DNA of 64,000 nucleotides from Hirundichthys speculiger. Lineage: Eukaryota > Chordata > Actinopteri > Beloniformes > Exocoetidae. Where the stretch lies: NCBI GenBank assembly GCA_018398805.1, contig JAGFBZ010000816.1:186001-250000 (forward strand), in the 5' to 3' direction. Below, one piece after another: positions 45,061 through 55,900 of this stretch; within the stretch, counting starts at the first letter, position 1, and each line of letters starts with the position of its first letter. The notes under the pieces are model-generated. The model saw nothing but the letters and a program-made list of their open reading frames with translations. It had not been told where the DNA came from and did no database searches. Both the position numbers and the translations under genes were made by a program.

Positions 45061-45272
45061 CTCCCCCCGCACCTCTATCAGCGTCCCCCCGGTGCGCGTC
45101 TGTCCAGCCTTCAGCAGCTGATAGCGCACTTTGGTGTGGCAGCCAACTGCCTCCCTCCTTCCCTATCCTCCCCTTCTCCCTCCTCCTCCTGCTCCCCCAC
45201 CCCCCCACCCCGGACGTCGCACCTCTTCCTGTGTGTTGTGCGCTCAGTGTTTTGGCAGCAGATGCGGATAAG

Positions 45273-45330
45273 ATGTTCCGCCGACACCGCACCGACTCCT
45301 CCGGCGAAACGCGCCTTCAGGGACCGACAG
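45273..45330 (+). other. Possible first exon of a divergent plus-strand transcript
   Basis: An ATG at 45273 opens MFRRHRTDSSGETRLQGPT and runs into a good donor, CGACAG|GTATGG. No downstream exon was recognised before the 12-bp array begins at 46979, and I do not recognise the peptide. It may be chance in a CpG island. Confidence 0.18.
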
Positions 45331-45349
45331 GTATGGCAAGCCACCAGGG

Positions 45350-46978
45350 TTAGAAAGCGTCGCTGTGTGCCAAGCTCAAGGCCCGCCTCATTTTATCAAC
45401 TTTATTTGTATAACACTTTTCATACAACTTGTACTGCGCAAAGTAATCTGCAGAATTAAAACAGAAGAAACAGAAATAGTCACATAAAAAAAACAAAAAA
45501 ACAAAACCTTCCAGCTGAAAGCACCAAAATACATCTAAATAAGCACAATCACACACATATTATACACACACTCACCTACACACCTGGACCCATACCAATA
45601 ACCTGAATAACAACAGAGCGGAAATGGAGGAAACCTCAATCTGAGAGGAAACACTGAAGATTGACCATTAAAACACATAAAACACATAAATTAGTAATTA
45701 AGGAGAAAATTAAATATGAACATGCGAAGAGTAGGGCATTAATAACTAGATAAATACATTAAAATATTAAATTTATAAGTAACAGCCATTTAAATGCCAC
45801 CAGAAGACCTGATAGTTCACAGAGGTCCATAAACTACATGTCCCACAATACACCTTGATTTTGTTACCAGTGCCATTATGGCCTCTATCCACTGACTGGC
45901 AGGATCTCAAAATAAGTTGTTTCCTACAACAGGTTTGTGACTGGATCCAAAAAAAGAAAAAACTCATGAAAAGGGGGCGTCATTTTAAAAAACATGTGAT
46001 GTAATAATAATTTTAAAAAAGCAATTACATTAAACAGCAGCACTTTTTTAATGGCTTGAAGGCAGATCAGGCAGATTATTGCACTTTTGGGACATTTTTT
46101 GACTATTTTATTTGGAAAATAAGAGCAAGAAAGTACTCAAACTCACGCATTCAAACCCAAACAAACAGCTTGAAAATGTACTTTATGGGTTTACACAGAA
46201 GATCGGCAATGAACTGGTGTGTTACATGCTTCTTCTTATATATTATGAAAACAGCTTTTTCTAAACGTGTTCTAGTATTTAAGACAACAACATCTTTAAT
46301 GTCCCCTGGTCATTCAACTCAAGGTTTAGCAGTAAGTCGTCACTGATCATTGCGTGATTAGTCGTCACACCAGAGACAGGTGGTTTTTTTCTCTGCTTGT
46401 GAAAAACGGTGATTCTTTACAATATTTTTGTATTTAACACCCCCCCCCCCCCCCCCCCCCCCCGTTGTTTCATTAGAAAATGCATTATTAAAGTGACGTT
46501 TTTTGACCCTGATGGCTTGCCATACAGCTCTGATCTGCAGGATCAGCTCGACACTCCCTGCAAAGCAAACACACTCAGTTCTCTGTTTCCACAATGAGCT
46601 CTGACAAGAAATTTATCAGGGTGATTTGATTCTTCATTCTAGCAAACGTAACAACTAAAGCTCCTATGGATGAAAAAATAAATAAATGACATTAACAATC
46701 TTATAAGACTCAATTATTCAGTAAAGAGCAAACCAGCTCTCTTCCTCCAGTCTTGTCTGGAAAATTCACAGTCCTGATATTCTGCTGAAAATCTGCTTTT
46801 TTGATATAAAACATGTGTAATTTCATTGTGCACAGCCTTAAAATGTGCCATTATTGTAATACATCATAATTAATGAACTCTTAACGAACCAATGCTGTCA
46901 TCCGTTAGTCCACAGTTATAACGGTCAGAATTTAGGGGGAGTCACGACATTATTCTGACTTACATCGTTGCACCGTCC
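45350..46978. other. Intergenic sequence, no gene seen
   Basis: AT-rich. ATCAACTTTATTTGTATAAC and following sequence at about 45396 resembles a dispersed fish repeat. A 23-base C run lies at about 46441-46463. No coding exon is supported. Confidence 0.4.
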
Positions 46979-49900
46979 AGGTCTGGGTCCCGGTTTGGGT
47001 CCAGGTCTGGGTCCAGGTCTGGGTCCAGGTTTGGGTCCAGGTTTGGGTCCTGGTATGCATACAGGTTTGGGTCCTGGTTTGGGTCCAAGTTTGGGTCCCA
47101 GTTGGGGTCCTGGTTTGGGTCCAGGTTTGGGTCCAGGTTTGGGTCCCAGTTGGGGTTCAGGTTTGGGTCCTGGTTTGGGTCCAGGTTTGGGTCTTGGTCT
47201 GGGTCCAGGTTTGGGTCCTGGTTTGGGTCCAGGTTTGGGTCTTGTTCTGGGTCCTGGTTTGGGTCCTGGTTTGGGTCCAGGTTTGGGTCCCAGTTGGGGT
47301 TCAGGTTTGGGTCCTGGTTTGGGTCCAGGTTTGGGTCTTGGTCTGGGTCCAGGTTTGGGTCCTGGTTTGGGTCCAGTTTTGGGTCTTGGTCTGGATCCAG
47401 GTTTGGGTCCTGGTTTGGGTCCCGGTTTGGGCCCTGGTATGCATACTGGTTTGGGTCCAGGTTTGGGTCCTGGTTTGGGTCCAGGTTTGGGTCCCAGTTG
47501 GGGTTCAGGTTTGGGTCCAGGTTTGGGTCCTGGTTTGGGTTCTGGATTGGGTCCAGGTTTGGGTCCAGGTCTGGGTCCAGGTCTGGGTCCTGGTTTGGGA
47601 CAGGTCTGGGTCCAGGTCCGGGTCCTTGTTTGGGTCCAGGTTTGGGTCCTGGTATGCATACTGGTTTGGGTTCAGGTCTGGGTCCTGGTTTGGGTCCCGG
47701 TTTGGGTCCTGGTCTGGGTCCAGGTCTGGGTCCTGGTTTGGGTCCAGGTTTAGGTCCTGGTATGCATACTGGTTTGGGTCCAGGTCTGGGTCCTGGTTTG
47801 GGTCCCGGTTTGGGTCCTGGTTTGGGTCCAGGTTTGGGTCCTGGTTTGGGTCTTGGTCTGGGTCCAGGTTTGGGTCCTGGTTTGGGTCCAAGTTTGGGTC
47901 CTGGTATGCATACTGGTTTGGGTCCAGGTTTGGGTCCTGGTCTAGGTCCAGGTTTGGGTCCCAGTTGGGGTCCTGGTTTGGGTCCAGGTTTGGGTCCTGG
48001 TTTGGGTCCCGGTTTGGGTCTTGGTCTGGGTCCAGGTTTGGGTCCTGGTTTGGGTCCTGGTTTGGGTGCTGGTTTGGGTCCAGGTTTGGGTCCTGGTTTG
48101 GGTGCTGGTTTGGGTCCAGGTTTGGGTCCAGGTTTGGGTCCCAGTTGGGGTTCAGGTTTGGGTCCAGGTCTGGGTCCAGGTTTGGGTCTAGGTCTGGGTC
48201 CTGGTTTGGGTTCTGGATTGGGTCCAGGTTTGGGTCCTGGTTTGGGTCCAGGTCTGGGTCCAGGTCTGGGTCCTGGTTTGGGTCCAGGTCTGGGTCCAGG
48301 TCCGGGTCCTTGTTTGGGTCCAGGTTTGGGTCCTGGTTTGGGTCCAGGTCTGGTTCCAGGTCTGGGTCCAGGTCTGGGTCCTGGTTTGGGTCCAGTTTTA
48401 GGTCCTGGTATGGATACTGGTTTGGGTCCTGGTTTGGGTCCAGGTTTGGGTCCCAGTTGGGGTTCAGGTTTGGGTCCAGGTTTTGGTCCCAGTTGGGGTT
48501 CAGGTTTGGGTCAAGGTTTGGGTCTTGGTCTGGGTCCAGGTTTGGGTCCAGGTTTGGGTCCCTGTTTGGGTTCAGGTTTGGGTCCAGGTCTGGGTCCAGG
48601 TTTGGGTCCTGGTTCGGGTCAGGGTCTGGGTCCAGGTCTGGGTCCAGGTCTGGGTCCTGGTTTGGGTCCAGGTCTGGGTCCTGGTTTGGGTCCCAGTTGG
48701 GGTTCAGGTTTGGGTCCAGGTCTGGGTCCAGGTTTGGTTCCTGGTTTGGGTCCAGGCTTGGGTCCAGGTCTGGGTCCAGGTCTGGGTCCTGGTTTGGATC
48801 CCAGTTGGGGTTCAGGTTTGGGTCCAGGTCTGGGTCCAGGTTTGGGTCCTGGTTTGGGTCAGGGTCTGGGTCCAGGTCTGGGTCCTGGTTTGGATCCAGG
48901 TCTGGGTCCAGGTTTGGGTCCTGGTTTGGGTCCTGGTTTGGATCCAGGTTTGGGTCCAGGTTTGGGTCCTGGTTTGGGTCCAGGTTTGGGTCCAGGTTTG
49001 GGTCTTGGTCTGGGTCCATGTTTGGGTCCAGGTTTGGGTCCTGGTTCGGGTCCAGGTTTGGGTCCAGGTTTGGGTCTTGGTCTGGGTCCAGGTTTGGGTC
49101 CTGGTTTGGGTCCTGGTTTGGGTCCAGGGTTTGGTCCAGGTCTGGGTCCAGGTCTGGGTCCTGGTTTGGGTCCAGGTTTGGTCCAGGTTTGGGTCTTGGT
49201 TTGGGTCCCGGTTTGGGTCCAGGTTTGGGTCCAGGTTTGGGTCCAGGTCTGGGTCCTGGTTTGGGTCCTGGTTTGGGTCCAGGTCTTGGTCCAGGTCTGG
49301 GTCTTGGTTTGGGTCCAGGTTTGGGTCCAGGTTTGGGTCTTGGTTTGGGTCCAGGTTTGGGTCCTGGTTTGGGTCCAGGTTTGGGTTCCAGTTTGGGTTC
49401 AGGTTTGGGTCTTGGTCTGGGTCCAGGTTTGGGTCCTGGTTTGGATCCCGGTTTGGGTCCTGGTATGCATACTGGTTTGGGTCCAGGTTTGGGTCCTGGT
49501 TTGGGTCCAGGTTTGGGTCCCAGTTGGGGTTCAGGTTTGGGTCCAGGTTTGAGTCCTGGTTTGGGTCCTGGTTCAGGTCCTGGTTTGGGTTCTGGTTTGG
49601 GTCCAGGTTTGGGTCCTGGTTTGGGTCCAGGTTTGGGTCTAGGTCTGGGTCCAGGTTTGGGTCCTGGTTTGGGTCCAGGTTTGGGTCTTGGTCTGGGTCC
49701 AGGTTTGGGTCCTGGTTTGGGTCCCAGTTGGGGTTCAGGTTTGGGTCCAGGTCTAGGTCCAGGTTTGGGTCTAGGTCTGGATCCTGGTTTGGGTTCTGGA
49801 TTGGATCCAGGTTTGGGTCCTTGTTTGGGTCCAGGTCTGGGTCCAGGTTTGGGTCCTGGTTGGGGTCCAGGTCTGATTCCAGGTCTGGGTCCAGGTCTGG

Positions 49901-52900
49901 GTCCTGGTTTGGGTCCAGGTTTGGGTCCTGGTATGCATAGTGGTTTGGGTCCTGGTTTGGGTCCAGGTTTGGGTCCCAGTTGGGGTTCAGGTTTGGGTCC
50001 AGGCTTGGGTCGAGGTTTGGGTCCCAGTTGGGGTTTAGGTTTGGGTCCAGGTCTGGGTCCAGGTTTGGGTCCAGGTTTGGGTCCAGTTTGGGTTCAGGTT
50101 TGAGTCCAGGTCTGGGTCCAGGTTTGGGTCCAGGTCTGGGTCCAGGTTTGGGTTCAGGTTTGGGTCCAGGTTTGAGTCCTGGTTTGGGTCCTGGTTCAGG
50201 TCCTGGTTTGGGTTCTGGTTTGGGTCCAGGTTTGGGTCCTGGTTTGGGTCCAGGTTTGGGTCTAGGTCTGGGTCCAGGTTTGGGTCCTGGTTTGGGTCCA
50301 GGTTTGGGTCTTGGTCTGGGTCCAGGTTTGGGTCCTGGTTTGGGTCCCAGTTGGGGTTCAGGTTTGGGTCCAGGTCTAGGTCCAGGTTTGGGTCTAGGTC
50401 TGGATCCTGGTTTGGGTTCTGGATTGGATCCAGGTTTGGGTCCTTGTTTGGGTCCAGGTCTGGGTCCAGGTTTGGGTCCTGGTTGGGGTCCAGGTCTGAT
50501 TCCAGGTCTGGGTCCAGGTCTGGGTCCTGGTTTGGGTCCAGGTTTGGGTCCTGGTATGCATAGTGGTTTGGGTCCTGGTTTGGGTCCAGGTTTGGGTCCC
50601 AGTTGGGGTTCAGGTTTGGGTCCAGGCTTGGGTCGAGGTTTGGGTCCCAGTTGGGGTTTAGGTTTGGGTCCAGGTCTGGGTCCAGGTTTGGGTCCAGGTT
50701 TGGGTCCAAGTTTGGGTTCAGGTTTGAGTCCAGGTCTGGGTCCAGGTTTGGGTCCAGGTCCCAGGTTTGGGTCCAGGTTTGGGTCCAGGTTTGGGTCCTG
50801 GTTTGAGTCAGGGTCTGGGTCCAGGTCTGGGTCCAGGTCTGGGTCCAGGTCTGTGTCCTGGTTTGGGTCCAGGTTTGGGTCTTGGTTATGGTCCAGGTTT
50901 GGGTCTTGGTTTGGGTCCCAGTTTGGGCTCTGGTTTGGGTCCAGGTTTGGGTCTTGGTTTGGGTCCAGGTTTTGGTCTCAGTTTGGGTTCTGGTTTGGGT
51001 CCAGGTTTGGTTCTAGGTTTGGGTCCAGGTTAGGGTCCTGGTTTGGGTCCAGGTTTGGGTCCTAGTTTGGGTTCATGTTTGGTCCAGTTGGGTCCTGGGT
51101 CCAGTTTTGGGTCCAGGTTTGGGTCCAGGTTTGGGTCTAGGTTTGAGTCCCAGTTTGGGTTCAGGTTTGGGTCCAGGTTTGGGTCCAGGTCTGGGTCCAG
51201 GTCTGGGTCCTGGTTTGGGTCCCAGTTTGGGTCCAGGTCTGGGTCCAGCTCTCGGTCCTGGTTTGGGTCCAGGTTTGGGTCTTGGTTTGGGTCATTCTCT
51301 GGGTCTAGGTTTGGGTCATTCTCTGGGTCCAGGTTTGGGTCCTGGTTTGGGTCCCGGTTTGTGTCCAGGTTTGGGTCCAGGACTGGGTCCAGGTCTAGGT
51401 CCTGGATTTCGGTCCAGGTTTGGGTACAGGTTTGGTCCACGTTTGGATCTTGGTTTGGGTCCAGGTCTGGGTCAAGGTTTGGGTCCTGGTTTGGGTCCTG
51501 GTTTGGGTCAAGGTTTGGGTCCTGGTTTGGATCCTGGTTTGGGTCAAGGTTTGGGTCCAGGTCTGGGTCCTGGTTTGGGTCCCGGTTTGGGTCCTGGTTT
51601 GGGTCCATGTTGGGTCCAGGTTTTGGGTCCTGGTTTTGGGTCCTTTTGTTGGGTCCTGGGTTTTGGTCCTTGGTCTGGGTCCAGGTTTGGGTCCAGGTTT
51701 GGGTCCTGGTTTGGGTCCAGGTTTGGGTCCTGGTTGGTTTTGGGTCCTTGGGTCCTGGTGTGGTCCTGGTTTTGGGTCTTGGTTTGGGTCCAAGTTTGGG
51801 TCCAGGTTTGGTCCTGGTTTGGGTCCTGTTTTGGGTCTGGTTTGGGTCCAGGTTTGGGTCCTGGTTTGGGGGTCCTGGTTGGGGTCCAGGTTGGTCCAGT
51901 GGTGGTTTGGGTCAGGGGTCCAGTTGGGTCCGGTTTGGTCCAGTTTTGGGTTTGGGTCCAGGTTTGGGTCCAGGTTTGGGTCTGGTTTTGGGTCCAGGTT
52001 TGGGTCCTGGTTTGGGTCCCAGTTTGGGTTCAGGTTTGGTTCCGGGTCTCGGTCCTGGTTTGGGTCCAGGTTTGGGTCCAGGTCAGGGTCCAGGTCTGGG
52101 TCCAGGTTTGGGTCCAGGTTTTGGTCCACGTCTGGGTCCTGGTTTAGGTCCAGGTTTGGGTCCTGGTATGCATACTGGTTTGGGTCCAAGTTTGGGTCCC
52201 AGTAGGGGTTCAAGTTTGGGTCCAAGTTTGGGTCCTTGTTTGGGTACAGGTTTGGGTCCAGGTCTGGTCCAGGTTTGGGTCCTGGTTTGGGTCCAGATTT
52301 GGGTCCCAATTGGGGTTCAGGTTTGGGTCCTGGTTTGGGTCAAGGTTTGGGTCCTGGTTTGGGTCCAGGTTTGGGTCCAGGTTTGGGTCCAGGTCTGGGT
52401 CCAGGTTTGGGTCCTGGTTTGGGTCCAGGTTTGGGCCCTGGTTTGGGTCCATGTTTGGGTCCCAGTTGGGGTTCAGGTTTGGGTCCTTGTTTGGGTCCAG
52501 GTTTGGGTCTTGGTTTGGGTCCAGGTTTGGGTCCAGGTCTGGGTCCTAGTTTGGGTCCCGGTTTGGGTCCTGGTTTGGGTCCAGGTTTGGTCCAGGTTTG
52601 GGTCCTGGTTTGGGTCCTGTTTTGGGTCCTGGTTTGGGTCCAGGTCTGGGTCAAGGTTTGGGTCTTGGTCTGGGTCCAGGTTTGGGTCAAGGTTTGGGTC
52701 CTGGTTTGGATCCTGGTTTGGGTCTTGGTTTGGGTCCAGGTTTGGGTCCAGGTTTGGGTCCCGGTTTGGGTCCAGGTCTGGGTCCTGGTTTGGGTCCAGG
52801 TTTGGGTCTTGGTCTGGGTCCAGGTTTGGGTCCCGGTTTGGGTCCAGGTCTGGGTCCTGGTTGGGTCCAGGTTGGGGTCTTGGTCTGGGTCCAGGTTTGG

Positions 52901-55900
52901 GTCCGGGGGTCCTGGTTTGGGTCCTGGTTTGGGTCCCAGGTTTGGGGTTCAGGTTTGGGTCCAGGCTTGGGTCGAGGTTTGGTTTTGGGGTCCAGGTTTG
53001 GGTCCAGTTTGGGTCCGGGTTTGGGTCCAGGTTTGGGCCCTGGTTTGGTCCCAGTTGGGGTTCAGGTTTGGGTCCTTGTTTGTCCAGGTTTGGGTCTTGG
53101 TTTGGGTCCAGGTTTGGGTCCAGGTTTGGGTCCTAGTTTGGGTCCCGGTTTGGGTCCCTTTGGGTTTTTGGTCCAGGTTGGGTCCAGGTTTGTGGGTCCT
53201 GGTTTGGGTCCTGTTTTGGGTCCTGGTTTGGGTCCAGGTCTGGGTCAAGGTTTGGGTCTTGGTCTGGGTCCAGGTTTGGGTTCAGGTTTGGGTCCAGGTT
53301 TGAGTCCTGGTTTGGGTCCTGGTTCAGGTCCTGGTTTGGGTTCTGGTTTGGGTCCAGGTTTGGGTCCTGGTTTGGGTCCAGGTTTGGGTCTAGGTCTGGG
53401 TCCAGGTTTGGGTCCTGGTTTGGGTCCAGGTTTGGGTCTTGGTCTGGGTCCAGGTTTGGGTCCCAGTTGGGGTTCAGGTTTGGGGTCCAGGTTCTAGGTC
53501 CAGGTTTGGGTCTAGGTCTGGATCCTGGTTTGGGTTCTGGATTGGATCCAGGTTTGGGTCCTTTGGGTTTGGGTCCAGGTTGGGTCCAGGTCTGATTCCA
53601 GGTCTGGGTCCAGGTCTCTGGGTCCTGGTTTGGGTCCAGGTTTGGGTCCTGGTATGCATAGTGGTTTGGGTCCTGGTTTGGGTCCAGGTTTGGGTCCCAG
53701 TTGGGGTTCAGGTTTGGGTCCAGGCTTGGGTCGAGGTTTGGGTCCCAGTTGGGGTTTAGGTTTGGGTCCAGGTCTGGGTCCAGGTTTGGGTCCAGGTTTG
53801 GGTCCAAGTTTGGGTTCAGGTTTGAGTCCAGGTCTGGGTCCAGGTTTGGGTCCAGGTCTGGGTCCAGGTTTGGGTCCAGGTTTGGGTCCAGGTTTGGGTC
53901 CTGGTTTGAGTCAGGGTCTGGGTCCAGGTCTGGGTCCAGGTCTGGGTCCAGGTCTGTGTCCTGGTTTGGGTCCAGGTTTGGGTCTTGGTTATGGTCCAGG
54001 TTTGGGTCTTGGTTTGGGTCCCAGTTTGGGCTCTGGTTTGGGTCCAGGTTTGGGTCTTGGTTTGGGTCCAGGTTTTGGTCTCAGTTTGGGTTCTGGTTTG
54101 GGTCCAGGTTTGGTTCTAGGTTTGGGTCCAGGTTAGGGTCCTGGTTTGGGTCCAGGTTTGGGTCCTAGTTTGGGTTCATGTTTGGGTCCAGTTCTGGGTC
54201 CAGTTCTGGGTCCTGGTTTGGGTCCAGGTTTGGGTCCAGGTTTGGGTCTAGGTTTGAGTCCCAGTTTGGGTTCAGGTTTGGGTCCAGGTTTGGGTCCAGG
54301 TCTGGGTCCAGGGTCCAGGTCTGGGTCCAGGGTTTGGGTCCAGTTTGGGTCCAGGTCTGGGGCTCTCGGTCCCAGTTTGGGTTTGGTTTGGGTCATTTGG
54401 TCTGGGTCTTCTGGGTCTAGGTTTGGGTCATTCTCTGGGTCCAGGTTTGGGTCCTGGTTTGGGTCCCGGTTTGTGTCCAGGTTTGGGTCCAGGACTGGGT
54501 CCAGGTCTAGGTCCTGGATTTCGGTCCAGGTTTGGGTACAGGTTTGGTCCACGTTTGGATCTTGGTTTGGGTCCAGGGTCTTGGGTCAGGTTTGGGTCCT
54601 GGTTTGGGTCAAGGTTTGGGTCCTGGTTTGGATCCTGGTTTGGGTCAAGGTTTGGGTCCAGGTCTGGGTCCTGGTTTGGGTCCCGGTTTGGGTCCTGGTT
54701 TGGGTCCATGTTTGGTCCAGGTTTGGGTCCTGGTTTGGGTCCTGTTTTGGGTCCTGTTTTGGGTCCTGGTTTGGGTCCAGGTCTGGGTCAAGGTTTGGGT
54801 CTTGGTCTGGGTCCAGGTTTGGGTCAAGGTTTGGGTCCTGGTTTGGATCCTGGTTTGGGTCTTGGTTTGGGTCCAGGTTTGGGTCCAGGTCTGGGTCCTG
54901 GTTTGGGTCCTGGTTTGGGTCCTGGTTTGGGTCCTGGTTTGGGTCCTGTTTTGGGTCTTGGTGTGGGTCCAGGTTTGGGTCTTGGTTTGGGTCCAGATTT
55001 GGGTCCAGTTTTGGGTCCAGGTTTGAGTCCCAGTTTGGGTTCAGGTTTGGGTCCAGGTTTGGGTCCAGGTCTGGGTCCTGGTTTGGGTCCAGGTTTGGGT
55101 CCTGGTTTGGGTCCCAGTTTGGGTTCAGGTTTGGTTCCGGGTCTCGGTCCTGGTTTGGGTCCAGGTTTGGGTCCAGGTCAGGGTCCAGGTCTGGGTCCAG
55201 GTTTGGGTCCAGGTTTTGGTCCACGTCTGGGTCCTGGTTTAGGTCCAGGTTTGGGTCCTGGTATGCATACTGGTTTGGGTCCAAGTTTGGGTCCCAGTAG
55301 GGGTTCAAGTTTGGGTCCAAGTTTGGGTCCTTGTTTGGGTCCAGGTTTGGGTCCAGGTCTGGTCCAGGTTTGGGTCCTGGTTTGGGTCCAGATTTGGGTC
55401 CCAATTGGGGTTCAGGTTTGGGTCCTGGTTTGGGTCAAGGTTTGGGTCCTGGTTTGGGTCCAGGTTTGGGTCCAGGTTTGGGTCCAGGTCTGGGTCCAGG
55501 TTTGGGTCCTGGTTTGGGTCCAGGTTTGGGCCCTGGTTTGGGTCCATGTTTGGGTCCCAGTTGGGGTTCAGGTTTGGGTCCTTGTTTGGGTCCAGGTTTG
55601 GGTCTTGGTTTGGGTCCAGGTTTGGGTCCAGGTCTGGGTCCTAGTTTGGGTCCCGGTTTGGGTCCTGGTTTGGGTCCAGGTTTGGTCCAGGTTTGGGTCC
55701 TGGTTTGGGTCCTGGTTTGGGTCCAGGGTTTGGGTCCAGGTCTGGGTCAAGGTTTGGGTCTTGGTCTGGGTCCAGGTTTGGGTCAAGGTTTGGGTCCTGG
55801 TTTGGATCCTGGTTTGGGTCTTGGTTTGGGTCCAGGTTTGGGTCCAGGTTTGGGTCCCGGTTTGGGTCCAGGTCTGGGTCCTGGGTTTGGGTCCAGGTTT

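Larger units (their letters stand above)
44640..45345 (-). promoter_or_regulatory. CpG island, probable rgl2 promoter
   Basis: A marked rise in GC and CpG compared with the flanks, including runs such as GCCGCCGCCGCCGACGACGA and GAGCGGCGTAAAAGTTCGCG. It is upstream of the start-codon exon and contains a strong minus-strand donor, GACACGC|GTGAGT, just below 44901. I infer the rgl2 transcription start here. A plus-strand donor, CGACAG|GTATGG, at 45330/45331 means the island could be bidirectional. Confidence 0.6.
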
